This document shows positions 25,278-35,305 of a DNA stretch of 35,442 nt, in pieces. The stretch spans positions 1-35,442 of the forward strand of contig JAFZIA010000082.1 in assembly GCA_017554605.1 (NCBI GenBank), given 5' to 3'. The notes below the pieces were generated by a model. That model saw nothing but the letters and a program-made list of their open reading frames with translations, was not told where the DNA came from and did not search any database. Made by a program: the position numbers and the translations under genes. Numbering within the stretch: position 1 is the stretch's first letter; each line of letters begins with the position of its first letter. Source of the DNA: Bacteroidaceae bacterium (lineage in GTDB: Bacteria > Bacteroidota > Bacteroidia > Bacteroidales > Bacteroidaceae).

Positions 25278-26537
25278 ATGCTTTACGAACTATTCAGAAT
25301 ATTACAGGAACACGACATACCCGGCGCACGCCTGTTGGGGTACACCTCGTTCAGAGCCCTTGTGGCAATAATTGCGGCGCTGCTCATATCCACCATCTTC
25401 GGAGAGTACTTTATCCGCTTCTTCAGGAAGCGCCAGATTTCGGAGACACTGCGCGACATCGACAAGAACGACCTCAAGAAAGGCGTTCCCACAATGGGCG
25501 GAATAATAGTAATAGTATCGATACTCGTCCCCTGCCTTCTTGTAGGAAAATTGAGCAACATATATATGATACTGCTGCTCATCACCACCGTGTGGCTGGG
25601 AATAATAGGCTTCGTCGACGACTACATAAAGACAAAAAAGAAGAACAAGGACGGGATACCCGGCAAGGTGAAAGTCATTGCACAGGTTGGACTGGGACTC
25701 ATAATAGGACTCACACTGTACCTCAGCCCCCAGGCTGTTATGCGAGAGAATATAGAAGTGAGGACCTCTTCCAACGTGGTTGAAGTGCACCACCGCAGTA
25801 CCCCCGAGAAACTGAACAAGACTACCATACCTTTTATAAAGAACCACAATTTCGACTACAGCAAGGTATTCTCGTTCTGCGGGAAGTATGCCAACGCTGC
25901 CGGCTGGGTATTCTTTGTGATAGTAACCATATTCATTGTCACTGCAGTATCGAACGGAGCCAACATTAACGACGGAATGGACGGAATGCTGGCAGGAAAC
26001 GCCGCGATAATGGGCGTGACGCTCGCTATCCTTGCATACGTATCGAGCCACGTAGGCTGGGCCGAGTATCTGAACATAATGCACCTTCCGGGCAGCGAGG
26101 AGGTTGTAATCTTCTCATTTGCCTTCATAGGAGCATTGATAGGCTTCCTGTGGTACAACTCGTTCCCCGCACAAGTATTTATGGGCGACACAGGCAGCCT
26201 TACGATAGGAGGAATAATAGCGGTAGCGGCAATACTCCTGCACAAGGAGATACTGCTGGTATTCATCTGCGCCACATTCGTGGTGGAGAACCTGTCGGTA
26301 ATTATGCAGACAACATACTTCAAGATGGGCAAGAAGAAAGGCGTGAGACAGCGACTGTTCCGTTGTGCCCCGCTGCACCACCACTTCACAATAAGCGACG
26401 ACCGCCTCGACCCCACAAGCACATACAGGTTCAGAGGTCCGGCACGTCCTATGCACGAGGCAAAAGTGACAGTCCGCTTCTGGATTGTGACAATAATAAT
26501 GGCAGCACTTACCCTGATGACACTTAAGATAAGATAA
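25278..26537 (+). CDS. mraY: phospho-N-acetylmuramoyl-pentapeptide transferase
   Basis: This 419-residue polytopic membrane enzyme moves phospho-MurNAc-pentapeptide onto undecaprenyl phosphate to give lipid I. Conserved cytoplasmic-loop motifs are VPTMGG (about 74), GFVDDYIK with the aspartate pair (about 115), NGANINDGMDG (about 235), FMGDTGS (about 300) and APLHHHF near the C-terminus. About ten transmembrane segments are visible. It is longer than the 360-residue E. coli enzyme because of an extra loop at about 155-205 (VVEVHHRSTPEKL region), a Bacteroidota feature as far as I know. Confidence 0.96.
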   Translation: MLYELFRILQEHDIPGARLLGYTSFRALVAIIAALLISTIFGEYFIRFFRKRQISETLRDIDKNDLKKGVPTMGGIIVIVSILVPCLLVGKLSNIYMILLLITTVWLGIIGFVDDYIKTKKKNKDGIPGKVKVIAQVGLGLIIGLTLYLSPQAVMRENIEVRTSSNVVEVHHRSTPEKLNKTTIPFIKNHNFDYSKVFSFCGKYANAAGWVFFVIVTIFIVTAVSNGANINDGMDGMLAGNAAIMGVTLAILAYVSSHVGWAEYLNIMHLPGSEEVVIFSFAFIGALIGFLWYNSFPAQVFMGDTGSLTIGGIIAVAAILLHKEILLVFICATFVVENLSVIMQTTYFKMGKKKGVRQRLFRCAPLHHHFTISDDRLDPTSTYRFRGPARPMHEAKVTVRFWIVTIIMAALTLMTLKIR

Positions 26538-26539
26538 AG

Positions 26540-27892
26540 ATGGAAAAGAGAATAGTCATATTAGGAGCAGGAGAGAGCGGAGCGGGCGCAGCCATACTCG
26601 CCAAGAAGCTCGGCTTTGACGTATTTGTATCGGACTTCGGGAAAATTTCCGACAAATACAAGGCAATGCTCGACGAAGAGAATATTCAGTGGGAGGAGTG
26701 TACACACACACCCGAGCTCATACTCAACGCACAGGAGATAATAAAAAGTCCCGGAATACCCAACGACGCACCTATGGTGGCACGCGCCGCAGAGGCCGGA
26801 ATACCCATAATATCGGAGATTGAGTTTGCCGGACGCTACACAAGGGCCAAGATGGTGTGCATAACAGGAAGCAACGGAAAGACCACCACCACCTCGCTCA
26901 TATACCACATATTCAAGGAGGCCGGACTGAACGTAGGACTGGCGGGCAACATAGGCAACAGCCTCGCCCTACAGGTAGCCCAGGGCGACAGGGACTACTA
27001 CATCATTGAGCTCAGCAGTTTCCAGCTCGACAATATGTACGAGTTCCGCGCCAACGTGGCCGTGCTTATGAACATCACCCCCGACCACCTCGACCGCTAC
27101 GGCCACTGTATGCAGAACTACATCGACGCAAAATTCCGCATACTGCAGAACCAGCAGTCCGAGGACGCATTCATCTACTGGAACGACGACCCCATAATAC
27201 AGAACGAGCTGCCAAAGTACAAGCACGGCAAGCTCTATCCCTTTGCCGAGACAAGGCAGGAGGGAATGGCCGCCTACACCGAGGAGCACCGCATAGTGTT
27301 TACCGAGCCCACCCCGTTCAATATGGAGCAGGAGGAGCTCTCGCTCACCGGCAAGCACAACCTCTACAACTCTATGGCAGCCGGAATATCGGCAAACGTG
27401 GCAGGAATACGCAAAGAAACCATACGCGAGGCACTGCAGAGCTTCACCGGCGTCGAGCACCGTCTGGAGAAAGTGGCACGCATCAACGGCGTTGAGTACA
27501 TAAACGACTCAAAGGCAACAAACGTCAACAGTTGCTGGTATGCCCTGCAGAGTATGAAGACAAGCACCGTCCTCATACTCGGCGGAAAGGACAAGGGCAA
27601 CGACTACAGCGAGATTGCCCCCCTTGTACGCGAGAAATGCAGCGCGCTCATATTCCTTGGAGCCGACAACAGCAAGCTGCACTCATTCTTCGACAGCTTC
27701 GGCATTCCCACCGTAGACGTGACATCTGCCGACGAGTGCGTGCAACAGGCCGCACAACTGGCAAAGAGCGGGGAGACAGTACTCCTGAGCCCCTGCTGCG
27801 CAAGCTTCGACCTCTTCAAGAGCTACGAGGACAGAGGCAGGCAGTTCAAGGAATCGGTTCTTAAACTAAAGTCAACAACAGAGCAACAATGA
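26540..27892 (+). CDS. murD: UDP-N-acetylmuramoyl-L-alanine:D-glutamate ligase
   Basis: This 450-residue cytoplasmic ligase adds D-glutamate, the second stem residue. The N-terminal Rossmann-like uridine domain begins IVILGAGESGAGAAILAKK, the P-loop TGSNGKTTTT is at 109-118, ELSSFQLD lies near 156, NITPDHLDRY near 178, and HNLYNSMAA with YINDSKATN mark the later parts. It follows mraY by 2 nt, and its TGA overlaps the ftsW ATG (ATGA). Nothing is missing. Confidence 0.96.
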   Translation: MEKRIVILGAGESGAGAAILAKKLGFDVFVSDFGKISDKYKAMLDEENIQWEECTHTPELILNAQEIIKSPGIPNDAPMVARAAEAGIPIISEIEFAGRYTRAKMVCITGSNGKTTTTSLIYHIFKEAGLNVGLAGNIGNSLALQVAQGDRDYYIIELSSFQLDNMYEFRANVAVLMNITPDHLDRYGHCMQNYIDAKFRILQNQQSEDAFIYWNDDPIIQNELPKYKHGKLYPFAETRQEGMAAYTEEHRIVFTEPTPFNMEQEELSLTGKHNLYNSMAAGISANVAGIRKETIREALQSFTGVEHRLEKVARINGVEYINDSKATNVNSCWYALQSMKTSTVLILGGKDKGNDYSEIAPLVREKCSALIFLGADNSKLHSFFDSFGIPTVDVTSADECVQQAAQLAKSGETVLLSPCCASFDLFKSYEDRGRQFKESVLKLKSTTEQQ

Positions 27893-29166
27893 GCATCGGG
27901 AATATAACAAAGCTGTTCAAGGGAGACCGCATCGTGTGGTGCATCTTCTTTACCCTGTGCATACTTTCACTGATAGAGGTATTCAGTGCAAGCAGCAGCA
28001 AGACCTTCAACACAAGTTTCTGGTCGCCGATAATCACGCACGGCAAATTCATCGCCGGCGGCGTTATTGTAGCCTGGCTTGTACATACATTCAAGATAGA
28101 ATGGATAAAGTCATCTACAAAGTGGGTGTATCTTGCCGGGATAGCAATGCTCATATACGCACTGTTCAACGGAGTGTCAATCAACGTGAGCCGGCGCTGG
28201 ATATACATCTTCGGAGTACAGTTCCAGCACTTCGAGATAGTGAAGCTGGGCGTGGTAATGCTCATTGCACTCATTCTGACAAAAGCGATGGAGGGTGAGC
28301 GCACATACCTGTCGTGGGACTCGGCATTGGCACTGATAAGCAAAAAGCTGAAAGGCGACAACCGCGAGGGCGACTACACAATGCGTTCCATTATCGTATG
28401 CGTAGCGATACCCTGCGCATTCATCTTCACCGAGAACCTCTCCACTGTCATCATAATAGCGGCAGTAGCCTTCCTTATGATGATATTCGGCAACGTGAAC
28501 TGGAAGCACCTGCTACTCCTTACGGGCACACTTGCCGCATTCGCAATTTCGGGTATCCTGCTTTTGCATATGGTACCCGAGGAGTTCAAGGAATACGGCT
28601 CCATAGGCAGCAAGATTGTCACCTGGAAGCACCGCATAGTAGACGGAACAGACTCCTTCAAGATACAGGACGCCGACGACGTTGTAATATCGGGCAACGA
28701 GCAGCTTGTCTACTCGAAAGTCGCTATTTCCGAGGGCGGCGTAACAGGCCGCGGACCGGGAAACTCCGTACGCCGCGACTTTATCCCCCACGCCTACAAC
28801 GACTTCATTTTCTCAATAATACTCGAAGAATTGGGACTGCTGGGAGGAATATTCACAATAATTCTGTACCTTACGCTGCTCTACCGTTGCGGAGTGATAG
28901 CCCGTGACTGCGACGACCCCTACGCCATCTTCCTTGTGACAGGACTGGGAGTGCTTATATGCATTCAGGCAATGATGCACATGACAATATCCGTAACAAC
29001 TTTCGTTTCGGGCCAGCCACTCCCGCTCATAAGCCAGGGCGGAACGTCGTTCATCATAAACTGCACATACATAGGAATAATACAATGCGTAAGCAAATAT
29101 GTAAGAAGGCAGAACAGGGAGACCACCAAAGAGACTACAGACACACAGGAAACACAAACAAACTAA
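27889..29166 (+). CDS. ftsW: SEDS-family peptidoglycan glycosyltransferase FtsW
   Basis: This 425-residue polytopic protein polymerises lipid II at the septum together with FtsI. Family marks are VSRRWIYIFGVQFQ near 95, NLSTVIIIAAVAF in mid-protein, GVTGRGPGNSVRRDFIPHAYNDFIFSIILEE-type loop at about 285-312 (containing the catalytic-loop aspartate region), and the late SGQPLPLISQGGTSF. About ten transmembrane segments are visible. A charged loop at about 140-160 separates membrane segments. It overlaps murD by 4 nt. It is assigned as FtsW rather than RodA from its place in the division cluster. The only CATG I found in the window lies inside this gene at 28980-28983. Confidence 0.94.
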   Translation: MSIGNITKLFKGDRIVWCIFFTLCILSLIEVFSASSSKTFNTSFWSPIITHGKFIAGGVIVAWLVHTFKIEWIKSSTKWVYLAGIAMLIYALFNGVSINVSRRWIYIFGVQFQHFEIVKLGVVMLIALILTKAMEGERTYLSWDSALALISKKLKGDNREGDYTMRSIIVCVAIPCAFIFTENLSTVIIIAAVAFLMMIFGNVNWKHLLLLTGTLAAFAISGILLLHMVPEEFKEYGSIGSKIVTWKHRIVDGTDSFKIQDADDVVISGNEQLVYSKVAISEGGVTGRGPGNSVRRDFIPHAYNDFIFSIILEELGLLGGIFTIILYLTLLYRCGVIARDCDDPYAIFLVTGLGVLICIQAMMHMTISVTTFVSGQPLPLISQGGTSFIINCTYIGIIQCVSKYVRRQNRETTKETTDTQETQTN

Positions 29167-29179
29167 AAGACATAATACT

Positions 29180-30334
29180 ATGGAAAAGAAGTACAGAATC
29201 ATCATAAGCGGCGGCGGAACAGGCGGACACATATTCCCCGCATTGTCAATTGCCGATGCCATACGCAGCAAGCAGCCTGACGCCGAAATACTTTTCGTGG
29301 GAGCAGACAACAGAATGGAGATGCAGCGCGTCCCCGAAGCAGGATACAACATAGTGGGACTGCCCATTGCGGGATTCGACCGCAAGCGCTGGTGGAAGAA
29401 CATAAAAGTACTGTGGCTCATTCTCAAGAGCCAGATGATGGCAAAGAAAATAATTAAGGAGTTTGCCCCACAGGTTGCGGTGGGAGTGGGCGGATACGCC
29501 AGCGGCCCCACACTTAAGATGGCCGCAAGCCTCAATATCCCCACCCTCATACAGGAGCAGAACTCATACGCAGGAGTGACAAACAAGATTCTCTCGCGCA
29601 AGGCCAAGATGATATGCGTGGCATACGACGGAATGGAGCGTTTCTTCCCCCACGAGAAGATTAAGTTCACGGGCAACCCCGTACGCAGCAGCCTCCTGGA
29701 GATGCGCAACAGCCGCGAGGCTGCAATGGCAGCAATGAAGCTCGACCCCGCCAAACGCTGCGTGCTCATTGTGGGCGGCAGCCTGGGAGCAAGGAGTATG
29801 AACGAGAGCGTCCTTGCCAACATTGATATGATAAGCAAGAACAGCGACATACAGTTCATCTGGCAAACGGGCAAGATATACTACGAGGAGATGTGCCACA
29901 GAGTAAACAAGATGGGCAAGCCCAAGAACCTCACCGTAACCGACTTTGTATCGAATATGGCAAACGCGCTGAGCGCAGCCGACCTTGTGGTGTCACGTGC
30001 CGGAGCCGGCTCAATCTCGGAGTTCGCGCTGCTCGGCAAGCCCGTTATTCTTGTACCCTCGCCCAACGTATCCGAGGACCATCAGACAAAAAATGCAATG
30101 GCACTCGTGAACATCGGGGCAGCCATACACGTTGCCGACGTAAAGGCCAAGAGCGAGCTTCTGCCCACAGCCATTGCAACAGTGAAGGACGCAGACAAGC
30201 TGGGCAGCCTGAGCGAGAATATACTCAAACTGGCAAAGCCCAACGCCGCACAGCTCATAGCCGACGAGGTGCTGATGCTCGCCGACGCATACATAGAGAA
30301 AGAGACACGACGCAAAAAAGAGAATATCAGATAA
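29180..30334 (+). CDS. murG: undecaprenyldiphospho-muramoylpentapeptide beta-N-acetylglucosaminyltransferase
   Basis: This 384-residue GT-B enzyme adds GlcNAc to lipid I, making lipid II on the inner face of the membrane. It starts with the glycine-rich loop SGGGTGGHIFPAL (10-22). It has VGVGGYASGP near 101, EQNSYAGVTNK near 127, GGSLGARSMN near 199 and the UDP-binding RAGAGSISEFALLGKP near 274. Length is slightly above the E. coli enzyme. It lies 13 nt after ftsW, and murC begins one base after its stop. Confidence 0.96.
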   Translation: MEKKYRIIISGGGTGGHIFPALSIADAIRSKQPDAEILFVGADNRMEMQRVPEAGYNIVGLPIAGFDRKRWWKNIKVLWLILKSQMMAKKIIKEFAPQVAVGVGGYASGPTLKMAASLNIPTLIQEQNSYAGVTNKILSRKAKMICVAYDGMERFFPHEKIKFTGNPVRSSLLEMRNSREAAMAAMKLDPAKRCVLIVGGSLGARSMNESVLANIDMISKNSDIQFIWQTGKIYYEEMCHRVNKMGKPKNLTVTDFVSNMANALSAADLVVSRAGAGSISEFALLGKPVILVPSPNVSEDHQTKNAMALVNIGAAIHVADVKAKSELLPTAIATVKDADKLGSLSENILKLAKPNAAQLIADEVLMLADAYIEKETRRKKENIR

Positions 30335-30335
30335 G

Positions 30336-31718
30336 ATGGAACTCAAGAATATAAAATCGGTATATTTTCTGGGAGCAGGCGGCATTGGAATGAGCGCCCT
30401 TGTACGTTACTTCCTGCGCGAGGGAAAGGTTGTGGCAGGCTACGACCGCACACCCAGCGAACTAACCTCGCGCCTCATTGAAGAGGGAGCGCAGCTACAT
30501 TTCGAGGAGGACACCGCCGCCATTCCCCAGGAGTGCCGCGACAAGGAGAGCACCCTTGTGGTGTACACCCCCGCAATACCCAAGGGACACAAGGAGTGGG
30601 AATATTTCCGCAACAAAGGCTTCGCAATAAAGAAACGCGCCGAGGTGCTTGGAATAATCACACGCGACAGACGCGGCGTATGCGCAGCCGGCACACACGG
30701 AAAGACAACGACCTCCACTATGACAGCCCATCTGCTGCACCAGTCCCACGTCGACTGCGCAGCCTTTTTGGGAGGCATATCAAAGAACTACAAGAGCAAC
30801 CTCATAGTAACGGACAAGAGCGACCTTGTGGTCATTGAGGCCGACGAGTACGACCGTTCCTTCCTGCAGCTCACCCCCTACGTTGCAGCCATCACCAGCG
30901 CCGACCCCGACCATTTAGACATTTATGGCAACAAAGAGAACTACCTCGAGGCCTTTGCCCAGTTCACAGAGCTCATACGCCCCGACGGATACCTCATTAT
31001 GCACGAAGGTCTGGAGGTTGAGCCGCGCACACAGCAGGGAGTGAAGTGCTACACCTACGGACGCCACAGCGGCGACTTCCACGCCAGGAACATACGCATT
31101 GGCGGCGGAACGATAATATTCGACTACTGCTCACCTTTTGGCGACATCAAGGACGTTGAGCTTGGAGTACCCGTGAGCATAAACATAGACAACGGGATAG
31201 CATCTATGGCAATGGCGCAGATATGCGGTGCCACAGACGACGAGATACGCCAGGGAATGAAGAGCTTCGCAGGTGCCGACCGCCGCTTCGACTTTCACAT
31301 AAAGGACGACTCGCTGGTACTGTTGAGCGACTACGCCCACCACCCCGACGAAATAAAGGCCTGTGCCGAGTCGATGAAGGCACTCTACAGCGACAGGAAG
31401 ATAAGCGTGATATTCCAGCCGCACCTCTTCAGCCGCACAGCCGACTTTTACAAGGAATTCGCACGCAGCCTCTCGCTCTTCGACGAGGTAATCCTCACCG
31501 AGATATACCCCGCACGCGAAGAACCGATGCCCGGAGTTACAAGCAGGCTCATATTCGACCTGCTCGCACCCGACGTGGAGAAGACAATGTGCAGCCGCAG
31601 CGAGGTACTCTCAATCGTCGAGGCAAGGAAGAACGATTTTCAGGTACTAGTATCGCTGGGAGCAGGCGACATAGAGAACGACGTGCCCCGAATGGCAGAA
31701 ATATTGAAGAACCGTTAA
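30336..31718 (+). CDS. murC: UDP-N-acetylmuramate:L-alanine ligase
   Basis: This 460-residue cytoplasmic ligase starts the peptide stem by adding L-alanine. The uridine-binding loop FLGAGGIGMSALVRYF is at 11-26. The P-loop GTHGKTTTST is at 119-128. EADEYDRSF lies near 169, TSADPDHLDIYG near 186, and the C-terminal DYAHHPDEIKA and FQPHLFSRT are conserved. The Mur ligase set is completed by murF, which is not in this window. It lies 22 nt before ftsQ. Confidence 0.96.
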   Translation: MELKNIKSVYFLGAGGIGMSALVRYFLREGKVVAGYDRTPSELTSRLIEEGAQLHFEEDTAAIPQECRDKESTLVVYTPAIPKGHKEWEYFRNKGFAIKKRAEVLGIITRDRRGVCAAGTHGKTTTSTMTAHLLHQSHVDCAAFLGGISKNYKSNLIVTDKSDLVVIEADEYDRSFLQLTPYVAAITSADPDHLDIYGNKENYLEAFAQFTELIRPDGYLIMHEGLEVEPRTQQGVKCYTYGRHSGDFHARNIRIGGGTIIFDYCSPFGDIKDVELGVPVSINIDNGIASMAMAQICGATDDEIRQGMKSFAGADRRFDFHIKDDSLVLLSDYAHHPDEIKACAESMKALYSDRKISVIFQPHLFSRTADFYKEFARSLSLFDEVILTEIYPAREEPMPGVTSRLIFDLLAPDVEKTMCSRSEVLSIVEARKNDFQVLVSLGAGDIENDVPRMAEILKNR

Positions 31719-31740
31719 CGGCAGCAGCAAAGTAACAAAT

Positions 31741-32469
31741 ATGCTAAGAAAGACAATCGCAATCTCTGTAGCCGCATTGCTCGGCTGCTACATCCTGTTC
31801 GCTACAATATACCTCGGCTGTAGCGAAAAGGAGGATATATGCCAAGGAGTGAGCATAAGCATATCCGACTATGGATACAGCAGCATAACAACAGACGAGA
31901 TAGAGAGACTGCTCAAGAGCAAGAACCTCTACCCCGGGAACAAGGCTATGAGCTCGATAGACTGTTCGCAAATAGAGGAGGTGCTCGACGGCCTGTCGGT
32001 AATTGCACGATGCCAATGCTACAAGACACACAACGCCACGGTAGGCATCGACATAAAATGCAAGAAGCCCGTGATGCAGGTTTTCGCCAACAATGGAGAG
32101 CACTACCTCATAGACAACAACGGCGATATTATAGAAGGAGTACAGAGCGCATTGTATCTTCCTGTCGCAAGCGGCAACATCGACAGGAATATGGCCAAGG
32201 AGGAGCTGCTCACGATTGCCCGCTTCCTGCAGGGCACACGCTTCTGGAACGAACAGATAGAGCAGATACACTTTACCTCGAAGAAAGAGATAATACTTGT
32301 GCCGCGCATCGGCAACCACATTATAGAATTGGGCGAACTGAGCAACATCAAGGTAAAACTTGACAAGCTGATGGCCTTTTATCAGAAAGGACTCAACAAA
32401 ATAGGCTGGAACAAATACTCCAAGCTGAACATAGAGTTTGACAACAAAGTAATCGGAACCAAAAGATAG
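31741..32469 (+). CDS. ftsQ: cell division protein FtsQ-like
   Basis: This 242-residue bitopic protein would link FtsL/FtsB to the ring and control septal synthesis. One N-terminal transmembrane helix (about 6-26) is preceded by only a very short cytoplasmic end, and the rest is periplasmic. The POTRA-like stretch is hard to see by eye; the beta domain contains HYLIDNNGDIIEG near 120, matching the FtsQ pattern of a residue run ending in DxxG. Sequence conservation is low, as usual for FtsQ, and the call depends partly on its place between murC and ftsA. Several cysteines near the membrane (GCSEKEDIC) are unusual for a periplasmic protein. Confidence 0.85.
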   Translation: MLRKTIAISVAALLGCYILFATIYLGCSEKEDICQGVSISISDYGYSSITTDEIERLLKSKNLYPGNKAMSSIDCSQIEEVLDGLSVIARCQCYKTHNATVGIDIKCKKPVMQVFANNGEHYLIDNNGDIIEGVQSALYLPVASGNIDRNMAKEELLTIARFLQGTRFWNEQIEQIHFTSKKEIILVPRIGNHIIELGELSNIKVKLDKLMAFYQKGLNKIGWNKYSKLNIEFDNKVIGTKR

Positions 32470-32475
32470 CACCAA

Positions 32476-33954
32476 ATGGCAAAGAACGAATATATAGCAG
32501 CAATAGAAATAGGTTCATCAAAAATCTCGGGCGTGGTGGGAATGCACACCGTGTCGGGAATAAGGATTCTGGCCTACGCAAGCGAAGCCTCGAACAGCTA
32601 CGTAACCAAAGGAGTGATACGCAACGTCGACGAAGCGAGCAAGAGCCTCAACAGCATCATAAACCGCCTCGAGAGCCAGATGGAGAACATACATATAAAG
32701 AAGGCATACATATCATTCAGCAGTATGTCCACACACTCCATTGCCTCAAAGGTAGTAAAGTCCTTCGACACCTTTACAAAAGTGACGCCCGAAATAATAC
32801 AGGAGATGCTCTCGGAGAACGAGCCGGCATTCAAGGTGCCGGCAGGCTACAAGAAGCTGCAGGTGGTGCCCCAGGAATACAAGCTCAACGGCGACACAAG
32901 CACCCAGCCCATAGGCACACCCACAATGAGCATAGAGTGCAACTACCTGAACATAATAGTAAAGGAGCAGTATATGCGCCAGCTCGAGGAGAGCTTCGCA
33001 ACAGCCGAGATAGAGATTGCAGGCAGTTCGAACACCGCACGTCTCGAAGCAGAGTTCATACTGAACGAAGAGGAGATGAACTGCGGCTCGGCATTGGTGA
33101 ACATTGGAGCCGAGACAACAACCGTAGCAATATACTCGGGCAAGATGCTGCGCAAGCTTACAGTAATTCCCATAGGAAGCGCAAACATCACAAAGGATAT
33201 ATGCTCGGAACAGATAAGCTACAACGACGCCGAACAGATTAAGATATTCAAGGGCTACAACTCCGCCCCCGACAGCAGTTCGCCGTTGACCCCCGAACAG
33301 ATAAACAACATCATATCGGGACGAATGCTTGAGATACTCAAGAACGTACAGTACCAGATTGAGAATTCGGGCTACAATATCGGCCGCATCATATTCACAG
33401 GCGGAGGCACCAAGCTCAAGAACATACACGCCATAATAGAGGAGAATCTGCCCAACTACAAGTTCCGCATAGCCAACGACATACAAACCCCATACAACAA
33501 CGACAACAATCTTCCAATAACAACGGGAAACATCACCCCCACACTGTTCGGCCTGCTGAGCAAAGGCACAATAAACTGCTGCGACGAAGAGGTTATAGCT
33601 CCAGCAGATGCAATAGTCCCCGAGGACCTTTTCAGGACAAATACCACACACGAGGAAGCCGCAGCACAGGCAATGGCAACCACCACAGAGAGAACTGCTG
33701 CTATCAAAGAGAGCCCCGATGAAGAAGAAGCAGAAGAAGAGGCAACAACAGAAACACCCGTCACAAAAGCCCCCGGGGAGACAACCGGAGGCACAACCGA
33801 AGAGAACGTCATAGACACGCCAAGCGACACCGGCAAGGGCCGCAACAAGAAAAACCCGATAGAAGCCATAAAAAGCTTATTCGACGACTGGTGGAGCGGC
33901 GAAGTCACAAGCGACGAGAGCAGCAGAGACGAGAGAGACAACGACGAACTGTAA
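32476..33954 (+). CDS. ftsA: cell division protein FtsA
   Basis: This 492-residue actin-like ATPase tethers FtsZ to the membrane. The phosphate-1 motif is AIEIGSSKISGVVG at 9-22, with a second ATP-binding stretch ALVNIGAETTTVAIY near 210 and FTGGGTKLKN near 310. The actin-like fold ends near residue 370. An unusually long acidic and threonine-rich linker of about 75 residues (rich in EEE and TTE runs) leads to a C-terminal KNPIEAIKSLFDDWW (about 456-470), the likely amphipathic membrane helix, and then a short acidic tail. The extended linker suggests a more flexible membrane tether than in E. coli. It follows ftsQ by 6 nt. Confidence 0.95.
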   Translation: MAKNEYIAAIEIGSSKISGVVGMHTVSGIRILAYASEASNSYVTKGVIRNVDEASKSLNSIINRLESQMENIHIKKAYISFSSMSTHSIASKVVKSFDTFTKVTPEIIQEMLSENEPAFKVPAGYKKLQVVPQEYKLNGDTSTQPIGTPTMSIECNYLNIIVKEQYMRQLEESFATAEIEIAGSSNTARLEAEFILNEEEMNCGSALVNIGAETTTVAIYSGKMLRKLTVIPIGSANITKDICSEQISYNDAEQIKIFKGYNSAPDSSSPLTPEQINNIISGRMLEILKNVQYQIENSGYNIGRIIFTGGGTKLKNIHAIIEENLPNYKFRIANDIQTPYNNDNNLPITTGNITPTLFGLLSKGTINCCDEEVIAPADAIVPEDLFRTNTTHEEAAAQAMATTTERTAAIKESPDEEEAEEEATTETPVTKAPGETTGGTTEENVIDTPSDTGKGRNKKNPIEAIKSLFDDWWSGEVTSDESSRDERDNDEL

Positions 33955-33973
33955 CGAACAAACAAGCACAACT

Positions 33974-35305
33974 ATGAACGAAACAGAAAATATCGGCAGC
34001 GAGCTGCTCCCGTTCGCCATTTCCAAAGGCACACAGCGCATAATAAAGATTATCGGCGTGGGCGGTGGCGGTAGCAACGCCGTAAAGAATATGTATAAGG
34101 AGGGAGTGCACAATGTATCGTTTGCAATATGCAACACCGACCTTCAGGCACTCAACGACTCGCCAATCTCGGTAAAAATACAGTTGGGCGACAAGACAAC
34201 CGAAGGACTGGGAGCAGGCAACGACCCCGCCGTTGCCCGAGCTGCCGCCCTTGAGAGCAAGGAGCAGATAGAAGCCCTCTTTGACGACGGTACAAAGATG
34301 GTGTTCATCACCGCAGGAATGGGTGGAGGAACAGGAACAGGCGCATCACCCATCGTAGCGCAGATAGCCAAGGAAAAAGGAATGCTCACGGTGGGCATCG
34401 TGACAATCCCCTTCCGCTTTGAGCTTGGCGGAAAAATCAAGCAGGCCCTGAAAGGAGTGACCGAGATTGCCAAGCACGTCGACGCGCTGCTTGTGATAAA
34501 CAACCAGCGCCTGCTGAGCATCTACCCCGAACTCACGCTGAAGGCAGGATTCAAGAAAGTGGACGAGGTGCTCACCACCGCCACAAAGAGCATAGCCGAG
34601 ATTATCACCGCACGCGGAACCATCAACCTCGACTTCCGCGACGTGAAGAAAGTGCTCAAGGACGGCGGAGTGGCAATTATGAGCTACGGCTGCGAGTCGG
34701 GCGAACAGCGCGTGGCAAAAGCCTTCCGCAAGGCACTGCACTCGCCCCTGCTCAACGACAACGACATATACAAATCCAAAAAAATACTCTTCAACATATA
34801 CGAGAACCCCAACTCCCCCATAATGGTAGCCGAAATGGAGGAGATTGAGAGCTTTATGCGCAAATTCTCCGAGGAGTACATCGAGGTAATATGGGGCGTG
34901 AGCGAGGACCACTCCCTGCGCGACGGCGACGTGAAGGTGACAGTACTTGCCACAGGCTTTGGAATGAAGAACATTCCGGGTATGGAGCCCGTTATAAAGA
35001 AACAGGAAGATGAACAGGTTGCAGCCACACGCGAAGAGCAGAAGAAGATAGAAGCCGAAGAAGAGGAGCTCCAGCAAATGGCCAACGTCTTCTACAAGCA
35101 GGACTACCGCGTCTACATCTTCACCGGCGACGAGATGTTCGATGAGGATTTTGTATCGACCGTCGACAGCCAGCCCACCTACAGCCGCAGCGCCCACGAG
35201 CTCGAGCAGCTAAAGAGCCGCAGCAAGGCAATGGCAGCAGCCAAGGAGCAGGCCCAGGCACAGGAGACCACAAGCCAACCCCAAGAAGAACCTACCGTAA
35301 ACTAA
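33974..35305 (+). CDS. ftsZ: cell division protein FtsZ
   Basis: This 443-residue tubulin-like GTPase forms the division ring. GVGGGGSNAV is at 28-37, the G-box GGGTGTG at 117-123, and the T7-loop NLDFRDVK is near 218. The globular core is complete to about residue 330. The rest is a charged coiled region (EEQKKIEAEEEELQQM), a short structured-looking stretch (YKQDYRVYIFTGDEM) and a glutamine and glutamate-rich end. I do not see the usual conserved C-terminal peptide that binds FtsA. The last base of the stop codon is the first base of a repeat copy. Confidence 0.95.
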   Translation: MNETENIGSELLPFAISKGTQRIIKIIGVGGGGSNAVKNMYKEGVHNVSFAICNTDLQALNDSPISVKIQLGDKTTEGLGAGNDPAVARAAALESKEQIEALFDDGTKMVFITAGMGGGTGTGASPIVAQIAKEKGMLTVGIVTIPFRFELGGKIKQALKGVTEIAKHVDALLVINNQRLLSIYPELTLKAGFKKVDEVLTTATKSIAEIITARGTINLDFRDVKKVLKDGGVAIMSYGCESGEQRVAKAFRKALHSPLLNDNDIYKSKKILFNIYENPNSPIMVAEMEEIESFMRKFSEEYIEVIWGVSEDHSLRDGDVKVTVLATGFGMKNIPGMEPVIKKQEDEQVAATREEQKKIEAEEEELQQMANVFYKQDYRVYIFTGDEMFDEDFVSTVDSQPTYSRSAHELEQLKSRSKAMAAAKEQAQAQETTSQPQEEPTVN

